Both the position numbers and the translations under genes were made by a program. A DNA stretch of 64,000 nt from Myxococcales bacterium (GTDB lineage Bacteria; Myxococcota_A; Polyangia; Palsa-1104; JAEUJZ01). Below, in pieces: positions 16,777 to 25,288 of the stretch; positions within the stretch are counted from its first letter, which is position 1; each line of letters opens with the position of its first letter. The notes under the pieces are model-generated. The model worked only from the letters and a program-made list of their open reading frames with translations, was not told the DNA's origin and did not search any database. The DNA is taken from assembly GCA_016794465.1 (NCBI GenBank), contig JAEUKA010000001.1, forward strand, positions 248,001-312,000. The letters run 5' to 3'.

Positions 16777-16793
16777 GGGGTCGAAAGGACCCC
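16777..16793. repeat. Inverted repeat GGGGTC-gaaag-GACCCC
   Basis: A perfect 6-bp stem with a 5-nt loop lies 22 bp upstream of the lipoprotein start. No T-tract follows on either strand, so it is not a canonical terminator. The same stem (GGGGTC paired with GACCCC) recurs inside the 42-bp array at 20511-20700, so the two flank the kinase, CD-NTase and SEC-C genes. Confidence 0.7.
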
Positions 16794-16832
16794 TTTCAGG
16801 AGGAGAGACGCCGCCCCCTCACAATCCGGGCG

Positions 16833-16858
16833 CAAAAAGTACGGAATCAGGAATTCCG
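16833..16858 (-). terminator. Rho-independent terminator of the kinase/CD-NTase operon
   Basis: On the minus strand the stem CGGAAT-tcctg-ATTCCG (16858-16842) is followed by TACTTTTTG. The stem includes the TGA stop of the Ser/Thr kinase, so coding sequence and terminator overlap. This marks the 3' end of the operon and separates it from the lipoprotein gene. Confidence 0.65.
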
Positions 16859-17716
16859 CAGCGCGCGCAGGTGCTGGGCGCAGGTGGCGGCGGGGGGGCG
16901 GTCGGTGCGGCGCTTGGCGAGCATGGCGAAGAGGAGTCGCGACAGCGCACGCGGCAGGTAGGACGGCAGCGGCGGTGGCGGTGTGACGAGGTGCTGGTAC
17001 ATCAGGATCTGGCTCTTGGCAGCGGCAAACGGCAGGTGACCGGTCGCCAGCTGGTAGAGCACGACTCCCAGGGAATAGACATCCGCCGCTGCATCGACCA
17101 GCTTGGCCGACTGCCACTGCTCGGGGGCCATGTATTCCTGGGTGCCCAGGAAGTCGTCATCGCCGGTCGAGATCGGCAGCACCTCGCACGAGGGGGCGAC
17201 CTTGGCGAGTCCAAAGTCGATCAGGTAGGTGTCCCACGACCAGGCTTCTTTTGCTGCGGCTGGGGGCAGTCCAAACAGGATGTTGTCGGGTCGCAGGTCG
17301 CGGTGAACGACTCCGCTGGCATGGACGGCTGAAAGGGTAGTGGCGAGCTGCTCACCAACGTGACACAGGGCGTTGAGGCTCGCCGGACTGCCGGGCAAAG
17401 GCCAGTGAGGCGACTGCACGCGCCGGGCGAGCGAGTCCCCGAGCAGGGACAGCAGCAGACCGGGCATGCCACTGGGAAGCTGTCCGACCGCGAGCAGCTG
17501 CGGCAGACCCGTGACCTTGTGCTGCGTGGTCAGCGCTTGCAGCAGGAACGCTTCATTGAGACAGCGCGCCACCAGCCCCGGATCGCCGAGGTGCTCGCGG
17601 TGCAGCTGCTTGAGCGCCACATGCTCGCCGCTTGCATGAAGCCGTACTTCCGACACCGAACAGAGCGCTCCCACCCACAGCGGGCGGATAACCTGCCAGT
17701 CGGAGGGACGCAACAT
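16847..17716 (-). CDS. Ser/Thr protein kinase, minimal and soluble, paired with the CD-NTase
   Basis: 289 residues containing almost only a kinase domain. VAIK equivalent HVALKQLH, catalytic loop VVHRDLRPDNILF, DFG in YLIDFGLAK, then GTQEYMAPEQW and DVYSLGVVLYQLATGHLPF are all intact, so it should be active, unlike the kinase-fold protein at 13732-16101. The glycine loop is poor (PLWVGALCSVSEV), which is odd. No membrane helix or sensor domain is present. The ATG at 17716 lies 19 bp after the CD-NTase stop and has no Shine-Dalgarno, suggesting coupled translation; a longer open frame upstream overlaps the CD-NTase and was rejected. A terminator overlaps the stop. It may phosphorylate the CD-NTase or its effector, but that is inference. 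Confidence 0.88.
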   Translation of the reverse strand: MLRPSDWQVIRPLWVGALCSVSEVRLHASGEHVALKQLHREHLGDPGLVARCLNEAFLLQALTTQHKVTGLPQLLAVGQLPSGMPGLLLSLLGDSLARRVQSPHWPLPGSPASLNALCHVGEQLATTLSAVHASGVVHRDLRPDNILFGLPPAAAKEAWSWDTYLIDFGLAKVAPSCEVLPISTGDDDFLGTQEYMAPEQWQSAKLVDAAADVYSLGVVLYQLATGHLPFAAAKSQILMYQHLVTPPPPLPSYLPRALSRLLFAMLAKRRTDRPPAATCAQHLRALRNS

Positions 17717-17735
17717 CCGGGGCGGCAGCGCGGGC

Positions 17736-18944
17736 TCAGCCTCCGCAGTGATGCTTGAACGGTGTGCCAAAGACGCGGACCAAGTGATGAAGCGACTCTT
17801 GGGAGTTGTTGCGCCGGTCGAGGTCGATGGCCCGCTGCAGATCCTCGCGCCCGCGCAGCAGCCACCCGGCCAGCTCATCGATGTGCTGATCGATCCAGTC
17901 CTTGGTGATGTTGTTTTCGGGATCGACCGGCTCGATCACCATCCACGGGGTCGGCTCGGCCTGACGGCGCCCGCGCGGTGGCGGATAGTCTGCAAACCGA
18001 ATCGTCTCGCGCCGCTGGACCTCGCCATACAGAAAGTCGAACCAGCTCGCGAGCGTCTCGCTGTAGGTGAGCTTGACGCCCAGGCGATCGTAGGCGTGGG
18101 CCGCCAGCAGCTCGATGAGGATGCTCGGTATTGTGGGGATCGACTGACGGTCGCTTGCCATCCGGAACTCGCGCCACCACTTGAGCAGCCGCACGCACTC
18201 GTTGAACTTGACCCGACCGGGCCGCTGGTTGCTGCTGCTGGTGCGCTGCTTCACGAACGTGTTGTGGCGCGACACCGAGGTCAGCCGCCTTGAGCCATCG
18301 CCGCGCAGCAGCCACTGATAGTCCTCGCCATAGTCCTTGGCCCAGATCATCGGCACCAGATCGAAGGCCAGCTTGGCGCGGCGAAACTCGATCTTGATCG
18401 AGCTCTTGGTGCGGCTCTTGTCGGGCGGAGTCTGCGGGTAGGCGCGGTCGGCATAGCTCTGAAAGCGGTTGAGCAGCTGCCCGATCCGCTCGTCATCGGG
18501 GGCAAGCGGCGCCAGCACAAACGGCACATCGACATCCTGACCATCGACCGCCGAGCCACCGGTGACATGACGACGCAGCCCGGTGTGCTTGGCAAACGAG
18601 CCGGCCCCCGGTGTCTCCCGCACGGTCAGGCCATCGGCGGCGACCTGCGCCCGGATGCGCTCGCGGATCTCCTGCGCCTTTTTGGCCATCTCGGACTCGG
18701 CTTCCGCTTCCGGCTTCAGCCAGTCCACAAACGTCTCCAGGCGTCTCTCGATCAGCGTGCTGGCTTGGCTCTGCATGGCGTCCTCCGTGTGGATCTTGCC
18801 CGCTTGCAGTGGCCCCATCGTCCGACTCGCCAGGAGCAGCAAGCCCGCGTCCGTAGCCAACCACAGCACGGTCATATGCCACAGCAGATACCGTCCCCAC
18901 AGCAATCGGGCGATCTGTTTCAGCTCTTGCTTGAGCCGCTGCAT
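17736..18944 (-). CDS. CD-NTase (SMODS-type cyclic oligonucleotide synthase) with an N-terminal membrane-helix extension
   Basis: 402 residues. Nucleotidyltransferase signatures are Gly115-Ser116 in GAGSFAKHTGLR, Asp137 and Asp139 in GQDVDVPFVL and the third acid Asp195 in LAFDLVPMI. The helical half then shows VRLLKWWREFR and SILIELLAAHAYD, and near the end LQRAIDLDRRN and RVFGTPF, the layout of CBASS CD-NTases that make cyclic di- or trinucleotides after phage sensing. Residues 20-39 form a hydrophobic helix, unusual for this family. Two in-frame ATGs, at 18944 and at Met57 (18776), each follow GGAGG with a 5-nt spacer; the second gives a soluble 346-residue protein of normal layout. A Ser/Thr kinase follows at 19 bp. 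No CapV, Cap4 or other standard effector lies beside it. Confidence 0.87.
   Translation of the reverse strand: MQRLKQELKQIARLLWGRYLLWHMTVLWLATDAGLLLLASRTMGPLQAGKIHTEDAMQSQASTLIERRLETFVDWLKPEAEAESEMAKKAQEIRERIRAQVAADGLTVRETPGAGSFAKHTGLRRHVTGGSAVDGQDVDVPFVLAPLAPDDERIGQLLNRFQSYADRAYPQTPPDKSRTKSSIKIEFRRAKLAFDLVPMIWAKDYGEDYQWLLRGDGSRRLTSVSRHNTFVKQRTSSSNQRPGRVKFNECVRLLKWWREFRMASDRQSIPTIPSILIELLAAHAYDRLGVKLTYSETLASWFDFLYGEVQRRETIRFADYPPPRGRRQAEPTPWMVIEPVDPENNITKDWIDQHIDELAGWLLRGREDLQRAIDLDRRNNSQESLHHLVRVFGTPFKHHCGG
18782..18786 (-). promoter_or_regulatory. Internal ribosome binding site for a shorter CD-NTase form
   Basis: On the minus strand GGAGG is followed by ACGCC and the in-frame ATG at 18776 (Met57). 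Starting here would remove the membrane helix and give a 346-residue protein in which the GS motif is at residues 59-60. Confidence 0.55.
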
Positions 18945-18949
18945 CCACA

Positions 18950-18954
18950 CCTCC
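18950..18954 (-). promoter_or_regulatory. Ribosome binding site deciding the long CD-NTase start
   Basis: On the minus strand GGAGG is followed by TGTGG and the ATG at 18944. A GTG at 18950 overlaps the site and cannot use it. The site lies inside one copy of an 11-bp direct repeat, CCTCCCCAGCA, found at 18950-18960 and again at 18971-18981. Confidence 0.6.
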
Positions 18955-19010
18955 CCAGCAGGTTCCCACCCCTCCCCAGCACACGCAAGCGGCAGCGAAA
19001 GGAAGGATGG

Positions 19011-19039
19011 TTGGGTAGGCTCCGGGTTGTGGCTATGAT
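19011..19039 (+). promoter_or_regulatory. Sigma-70-type promoter for the SEC-C protein
   Basis: TTGGGT (19011-19016) and TATGAT (19034-19039) are spaced by 17 bp, giving a start near 19046 and a leader of about 26 nt before the ATG at 19072. It lies in the 127-bp divergent region shared with the CD-NTase operon. Confidence 0.5.
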
Positions 19040-19071
19040 TGCGCCGCCGCAGTCAGTGCGGCGAGACAGCC

Positions 19072-20481
19072 ATGAGCCACGATCGACACTTCCTAGAGCG
19101 CACCGTAGATTTTTCCCGCAACTTGCCGCTTCCCGCACTTGAGCGGGCGATGCTGCTCTACAACGATCCGCAGCTGCTGCGCTTTGTCTTTGCGCAGGCA
19201 CGACTTCCCGAAGGACTGGAAGACATCGCGATTGCCCTGACGGATGAGGAGCAGCCGCCGCACTTGGTGGTTCACCGCAGCGGGCACTTTCGATCGATCC
19301 TGGGCGCGGGCATGGCGGTCACGGATGCGCGAATCCTGACCCGACAAAAGTTCGATGGACTGGTCGAGCGGATGGAGGCTCTGCGCGAGCGGCTGGCGGT
19401 GTCAGAGAAGCTCTCGGGCGAGCGAGGTGGGGCGGCCAAGCTCATCAATCGGCTCAGAGTAGGAGGCAACTGTCTCAGCCAAGAGGAGTTTGTCGCCATC
19501 TCGCACTGGCAGCCGCTCCTTCGCGACTATTTCGTGGTGCTGTTTGGAGAGCTGGCAGATAAGCAGGACTATCGGCGCCGGCTGCTGCGCCGCTGCTCGC
19601 CCAAGCGGCTCGAGCGCACAGCGGAAGCGCTGCTGCTCAGCTATTGGCAAGGACACTTCCTGCTTGGCCATCTCGCGCTGCTCTCTGTGATGGACCGGCA
19701 TCGCCTGGCCGCGCCCATGCCCGTCGAGACAGACAAGCTGTTCGACTACTTTGTCAGGACTCTGTTCTGTCAAGGAAGCATCGGCTTGGCGCTCAAAGCA
19801 GGCTGGGTCTGCGGAGAGCTGGGGAAGGACATTCTGGGCGCTGCGAAGCGGCTCTACTGCACCAAAGGGGGAAAGTGGGAACTGGTCGAAGGAGGGATGG
19901 CGCTGATTGGGATTGCCTGCCGTCGTTCTGCGGCCTTCGCCGAAGTGGTCAAGGCCAGCGACATGCCCTTGCGTGGCGCCAGCCCCGAGGATCGGCCCTT
20001 GGTCGAGCAGATCGTGGACATCACGCGGAGGGTGCTCGCGATGATTGAAAAGCCGGACCCGGCAGAGGTCGAGGCGTGGATTGGGTGTGCCAACCAGGCC
20101 TTCCAGGACTGGCACCAGCTCTCGACCGAGCACGTCTTGCCTGCCGAGCTGCGGGTCGCCGCAGTGGCTCACTCCATGATTGGACTCAAGCACCATGCTG
20201 GACTGGGACTGCTGATGTTCTCCCTGCCACGCGTTGCCAAAGCCGAGCCCAAGCAGCTCTACTTTCCGGAGTCACTCCTGCGCACGGTCCGCCCGACCTG
20301 GGAGCCCAGCGAGAGCCTGGCGCTGCTGGCGATGCAGGAAGGACTGCTGGAGAAGCCCAAGCCCGTCCGCGCCGCCCCCACCCCTGGCCGCAACGATCCC
20401 TGCTCCTGTGGCAGTGGCAAGAAGTACAAGCGATGCTGCGCCGCCCAACCCGAAGCCTCCGCAAGCGGGGACCTGCAATAG
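19072..20481 (+). CDS. SEC-C motif protein of unknown function, divergent from the CD-NTase
   Basis: 469 residues, largely helical with no membrane segment. The only recognisable element is a C-terminal SEC-C zinc motif GRNDPCSCGSGKKYKRCC, as at the SecA C-terminus and in many stand-alone proteins, where it binds zinc and contacts SecB, ribosomes or nucleic acids. The preceding 440 residues (LERAMLLYNDPQLLRFVF, YWQGHFLLGHLALLSVMDRH, LKAGWVCGELGKDILGAAKRL) match no family I recognise. A good promoter lies in the region shared with the CD-NTase. The ATG at 19072 was preferred over an upstream TTG at 19039 that lies at the promoter. Shared control with the CD-NTase is possible; a functional link is unproven. 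Confidence 0.75.
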   Translation: MSHDRHFLERTVDFSRNLPLPALERAMLLYNDPQLLRFVFAQARLPEGLEDIAIALTDEEQPPHLVVHRSGHFRSILGAGMAVTDARILTRQKFDGLVERMEALRERLAVSEKLSGERGGAAKLINRLRVGGNCLSQEEFVAISHWQPLLRDYFVVLFGELADKQDYRRRLLRRCSPKRLERTAEALLLSYWQGHFLLGHLALLSVMDRHRLAAPMPVETDKLFDYFVRTLFCQGSIGLALKAGWVCGELGKDILGAAKRLYCTKGGKWELVEGGMALIGIACRRSAAFAEVVKASDMPLRGASPEDRPLVEQIVDITRRVLAMIEKPDPAEVEAWIGCANQAFQDWHQLSTEHVLPAELRVAAVAHSMIGLKHHAGLGLLMFSLPRVAKAEPKQLYFPESLLRTVRPTWEPSESLALLAMQEGLLEKPKPVRAAPTPGRNDPCSCGSGKKYKRCCAAQPEASASGDLQ

Positions 20482-20510
20482 GACAGACCCCAGGTCTGGC
20501 ACGCAAGACC

Positions 20511-20700
20511 GGACCCCGATTGACCGAAGTGGACTGGGCGATTTTGGGGTCTGGACCCCGATTGTGTGAAGTGGACTGGCCGAAGTTAGGGTCTGGACCC
20601 CGATGGGGCGAAGTGGACTGGGCGATTTTGGGGTCTTTACCCCGATCGGGCGCAGTAGACTGGGCTGGGCTGGGGTCTTTACCCCGAGCCTGCGCGGTAC
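20511..20700. repeat. 42-bp tandem repeat array B (4.5 units) with hairpin cores
   Basis: Units lie at 20511-20552, 20553-20594, 20595-20636 and 20637-20678, with a partial fifth from 20679. In the plus frame from 20511 a unit reads [G/L]-P-R-x-x-[E/A]-V-D-W-x-x-L-G-S. Unit junctions form stems: GGGGTC-tg-GACCCC at 20546-20559, a near copy at the next junction, and GGGGT-cttt-ACCCC at the last two, where pairing of the outer five bases is kept. The period equals array A at 6980-7093, and both share V, then L-G five and six residues later. It fills most of the 306-bp gap between the SEC-C and phospholipase-like genes. No other gene was seen in that gap. Confidence 0.92.
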
Positions 20701-20787
20701 GACTTTCTGACCGACTGGACGACAGCGCAGCCGGCCAGCGGACCCGAGCTGCCGGACCCAAAGACCCCGGCACAGAGGCATGAAGAG

Positions 20788-21813
20788 ATGAGTGACGAAC
20801 ACCAGGCTGCGACCGACCCCAAAGCAATTGACCCGGCTGAGCTTGCGGACCTTACGCGGGCGTTCCCCCACCTACATCTGCCGATTCCCATCGGGACGGA
20901 GCGGAAGGCGTCCGAGATCGCCGGCATCCGCTACTCCGTGGAGAGCGTGCTGTCGATTGGCGAGCCGGTTCATGAAACCATCACCGAGCGGGCCCTGAAG
21001 AACACAGGACTGCTTTCGGCGGGTGAGACGTATTCCGATCAGCCGGCGTGGGACTTTACCCGGGGGGTGTTCTGGAATGATGACCCGGAGGGGCTGCTGT
21101 TTCAGTCCGGCGCGGAAGCCCTGCCGCTGGCGATCTCGGTCGCGGGGGGAATCCAGTTCCTGCGCGCCTTCAAGCAAGCGGCTCGGCTCGCGAAACAGCC
21201 GGGCACGAGCTTCGGCACGGAGGATCGGCTGCTGGTCCGGTCGCACTTTGGCGACCTTCAGTTTCTTCATGCGATGGCCAGCCGAGACGGAGAAGATCCG
21301 CGACAGACGCTGACCTGGATCTTGGAGTGGGCGGAGCTTGTCTATGCGGTGGCGACCCGGCCCGAGCTGGCGGAGCTGCCAGTCTGTGAGGTCCCGCTGT
21401 CGCAAGTTCGGCGCTGGTTCCCCAAGGAAGCGCGCACGGTGGCCGAGCTGTTTGGGGTGTGCGGCGGTGGCAAGGTGCAGCAGCGCGCCCTGGCCTCGCT
21501 GCTCCATCTGGTGCAGGACTCGTACGCGTCCGGCCATACCGCGCGACACAGTGGGGATGGTCGAGTGGTCGAGTTCCACAGCTATGTCCACCAAGACGGC
21601 GGTCGTCACGCCCAGGGAGACAAGCTGATAGACGGCTGCCTGGAGAAAACGCCCGCAGCCCTGCAAGCGGTCGCCTCCTGCACTGCCATCTTGCAGATGT
21701 ACCAGCGAAAGGACAGCTGGCAGAACCTGATGGTCTTGCTGCGCGACCAGATCTTTGAGCTGACGGACTATCCCAACCCCAGCAGCGCCGGAGCAGAGTT
21801 CGCCGCAGACTGA
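20788..21813 (+). CDS. Zinc-dependent phospholipase C/P1-nuclease-like protein, cytoplasmic
   Basis: 341 residues without signal peptide. Candidate metal ligands follow the phospholipase C/P1-nuclease arrangement: His62 in EPVHETITERAL, Asp in AWDFTRGVFWNDDP, RSHFGDLQFLHAM, then the helical HxxxD motif LLHLVQDSYASGHTARH (about 238-254) and a late EFHSYVHQDGGRH. Such enzymes cleave phospholipid headgroups or single-stranded nucleic acid with three zinc ions and are usually exported; a cytoplasmic version is unusual. AGAGG precedes the ATG by 9 nt. It lies directly after the hairpin repeat array downstream of the SEC-C gene and 4 bp-scale distances separate it only from the convergent CAP gene (30 bp). 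It could be a toxic effector for the nearby CD-NTase, but this is inference from position. Confidence 0.68.
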   Translation: MSDEHQAATDPKAIDPAELADLTRAFPHLHLPIPIGTERKASEIAGIRYSVESVLSIGEPVHETITERALKNTGLLSAGETYSDQPAWDFTRGVFWNDDPEGLLFQSGAEALPLAISVAGGIQFLRAFKQAARLAKQPGTSFGTEDRLLVRSHFGDLQFLHAMASRDGEDPRQTLTWILEWAELVYAVATRPELAELPVCEVPLSQVRRWFPKEARTVAELFGVCGGGKVQQRALASLLHLVQDSYASGHTARHSGDGRVVEFHSYVHQDGGRHAQGDKLIDGCLEKTPAALQAVASCTAILQMYQRKDSWQNLMVLLRDQIFELTDYPNPSSAGAEFAAD

Positions 21814-21843
21814 ACCAACCCCGACCCGGCCCAGTCTGCTGGG

Positions 21844-22671
21844 CTACTTCGTGCCGAGGAGCAGGGTCCAGCGGGTGGCGGTGTGGGCGACGCCGAGGAA
21901 GCGGATCTCGGGGTGGAGCAGGTTGCCTCGGCTGGTGCGCAGGACGGCGGCGACGGCTTCTTCGGGGGTGAGCGGGCCCTTGGTGAGGCAGCCGACGGAG
22001 CGACCGGTAAAGCCGGCTTTCTGGGCCCGGGCAGCGAGGCTTGTGCCATCGGGGCTGGTGGTCGCAAGGTAGTCGCGCTGGGCCATGTCGGCGCAGTGGG
22101 CCTGGGCGGCGGTGCCGAGCGAGTCCGATAGCTCCAGCAGGGTCAGGCTGGCGCGGCGGCGCTCGTCGTTGACGATTCGCAGCACCTGCGCCCGCAGCTC
22201 GCGAATGTCGGACAGCTGCGCCGAGGCCGGGGCTCCCAGGATGACCGTCCACAGGCCGTCGTTACAGCCAATCCCCAGGTGCTGCATCGACTCGGACAAG
22301 AGCAGCTTCTGGTACTGCGGCTGGCCCAGCCACTCGCGCAGGACTCCGTCGGGCTGCTCGGCTCCCGAGGCGGTCAGCGTTTCGGTTCGCCCTTCGTAGC
22401 CGGCCCGCCGCACCTTGTCCGACACCGCATCGCCTTCGGGGGTGGCATCGCCCAGAAAGCCACGCTTCTCCATGTCATCCGAGTGCGCCTGCGCCACCTG
22501 AAACAGGGTCGGCACGCCTTGCAGAAGATGCAGCCCCAGCTTGCCGCGCTCGCCGTTGAGGAGCGACTGCGCCCGCTCCAGGGCTTTTGGGTCCGGCCCG
22601 GTCTGCTTGGGCCGATTCAGACCCAGCTGTTCATTGAGATCAATGTTGATGTCGATCGGCTTCTGCGGCAT
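21844..22671 (-). CDS. Tandem CAP/SCP-domain protein (YkwD-like) without signal peptide
   Basis: 275 residues from the ATG at 22671. Two copies of a CAP-like unit follow a short leader. The first (about 35-150) has LFQVAQAHSDDMEKRGFLGDATPEGD and the second (about 155-275) has LGTAAQAHCADMAQRDYLATTSPDGTS; each ends in a LGIG or LGVA strand followed by a Trp-containing beta strand (WTVILG, WTLLLG). CAP proteins are normally secreted; no export signal is evident here. In both copies the AH..DM.....L..TPEG order is preserved, so the domains came from duplication. The biochemical role of bacterial CAP domains is not established. It is divergent from phosphofructokinase (99 bp) and convergent with the phospholipase-like gene. 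Confidence 0.8.
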   Translation of the reverse strand: MPQKPIDINIDLNEQLGLNRPKQTGPDPKALERAQSLLNGERGKLGLHLLQGVPTLFQVAQAHSDDMEKRGFLGDATPEGDAVSDKVRRAGYEGRTETLTASGAEQPDGVLREWLGQPQYQKLLLSESMQHLGIGCNDGLWTVILGAPASAQLSDIRELRAQVLRIVNDERRRASLTLLELSDSLGTAAQAHCADMAQRDYLATTSPDGTSLAARAQKAGFTGRSVGCLTKGPLTPEEAVAAVLRTSRGNLLHPEIRFLGVAHTATRWTLLLGTK

Positions 22672-22770
22672 GTCCCCCCACCTGCGCAAAAGAGTTGAAA
22701 AGCGGAATTCAAAAGGCAGCCCATGATAGCACGGGACTTCGCTCCGCCTCCGACGCTAGAATGGCCGGCT

Positions 22771-23855
<1,085 letters not shown>

Positions 23856-23859
<4 letters not shown>

Positions 23860-24713
23860 GCACCCAGCCCACCCGCTTTGTCGGGACCGACAGCTACGTC
23901 GCGACGCCGGACCTGATGGTGGCCGTGAACGCGGCGATCACCCTGGGAAGGCCGCTGCTGGTCAAAGGCGAGCCCGGTACCGGCAAGACCGTCCTGGCCG
24001 AGGAAGTGGCGCGTGCGCTCGGCAAGCCGCTGATTCGCTGGCACATCAAGTCGACCACCAAGGCGCAGCACGGACTGTATGAATACGACGCGGTGGCGCG
24101 CCTGCGGGACTCGCAGCTGGGCGACCCGAGGGTCAGTGACATCAGCCACTACATCCTGCGCGGCAAGCTGTGGGAAGCGTTCTCGGCAGAGTCTTCGCCA
24201 GTGCTGCTGATCGACGAGATTGACAAGGCCGACATCGAGTTCCCCAACGACCTTCTGCTCGAGCTCGACCGGATGGAGTTCTACGTCTACGAGACGAAGC
24301 AGACCATCGTCGCGCGGAACCGGCCAGTCGTCATCATCACCTCGAACAACGAAAAAGAGCTGCCCGACGCCTTTCTGCGCCGCTGCTTCTTCCACTACAT
24401 CCGCTTTCCTGATGCCGAGACGATGGCGCGGATTGTCGCGGTGCACTATCCGCTGCTCAAGCAGGCGCTGGTGCGGGAAGCGCTGGCGGTGTTCTACGAG
24501 CTGCGCGAGGTCCCGGGCTTAAAGAAGCGTCCGAGTACGTCCGAGCTGCTCGACTGGCTGAAGCTGCTGGTCTACGACGAGCTGCCGCCCGAGGCGCTGC
24601 GCAGTCGCGAGCCGGGGAAGATCCTGCCGCCGCTCATCGGGGCGCTGCTCAAGAGCGAGCAAGACACCTGGCTGGTCGAGCGGCTGGCCAGCCAAGTCCG
24701 GCGCGGTCGTTAG
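23856..24713 (+). CDS. MoxR-type AAA+ ATPase
   Basis: 285 residues. RPLLVKGEPGTGKTVLAEEVA is Walker A; PVLLIDEIDKADIEFPNDLLLELDRMEF is Walker B plus the family-typical stretch; IITSNNEKELPDAFLRRCFFHYIRFP gives sensor 1 and arginine finger. This is the single-domain MoxR layout, whose members act as chaperone-like ATPases, often with a VWA-domain partner. No VWA gene lies beside it. The ATG at 23856 overlaps the phosphofructokinase stop in ATGA, so coupled translation is likely; an ATG at 23844 is the alternative. The stop shares the tetranucleotide TTAG with the convergent HD gene. Confidence 0.92.
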
Positions 24714-25282
24714 TGGTGCTTCTGGGCCAGCTCGGCGATGGCGTGGGCTAGCTCGGCGGCGAGCGGATGGTCGCCCAGCTGCGGTCGCAAGATCTCGTGC
24801 AGCGAGGTGTAGTACCAGAGGTGCTCGGTCTTCGAGCCTCGGAAGCGCTTCCACACCGCGTCGCCCTGTCGGTCCAGGTCGTGGAGGGTCGCGCGCAGGT
24901 TGTGAATCGCATCAGCGGTCTTGAGCGCGGCAATGTGCCGATCCGCCTGCCGCAGTCGGTCGAGCTGCGCCTGCTTGCGGGTCTGCCAGGACAGCGGCAC
25001 CGATCCTTCCTGCTTCTGCTCGGACACCGCCGCGACCAGCCGGGTGACCTCGGGGCCAAACTGGGCGTCAATCTCGGGCAGCGTCACCGAGGTGTCTTCA
25101 ACCACGTCATGGAGGATCGCGGCGACAATCACTTCCTCGGGGAAGTCGTGCCGCAGAAGCAGGATCGCGACGTGGACGGGATGGATGATGTACGGCACCT
25201 GCGAGCCTTTGCGCTCTTGGTGGCGGTGCGCGGTGGCGGACAGGCTCAGCGCCCGATCAATGGTGGGGGAAAACGTCGACAT
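24710..25282 (-). CDS. Small HD-domain hydrolase, SpoT/Mesh1-like (probable ppGpp hydrolase)
   Basis: 190 residues, consisting of a single HD domain. The motifs follow the RSH hydrolase order: RKGSQVPYIIHPVHVA, then AAILHDVVEDTSVTLPEI (HD and ED boxes) and LKTADAIHNLRA with the later Asp. No synthetase, TGS or ACT domain is present, so it fits the small alarmone hydrolases that remove pyrophosphate from (p)ppGpp in the cytoplasm; Mesh1 also takes NADPH. The gene lies 6 bp after an FHA-domain gene on the same strand, suggesting an operon, and converges on the MoxR gene. Substrate is inferred from motifs only. Confidence 0.85.
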   Translation of the reverse strand: MSTFSPTIDRALSLSATAHRHQERKGSQVPYIIHPVHVAILLLRHDFPEEVIVAAILHDVVEDTSVTLPEIDAQFGPEVTRLVAAVSEQKQEGSVPLSWQTRKQAQLDRLRQADRHIAALKTADAIHNLRATLHDLDRQGDAVWKRFRGSKTEHLWYYTSLHEILRPQLGDHPLAAELAHAIAELAQKHH

Positions 25283-25288
25283 GGGGTC

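Noticed and set aside
20076..20783. Plus-strand open frame through repeat array B
   Set aside because: It begins inside the SEC-C gene in another frame and has no start near the repeats.
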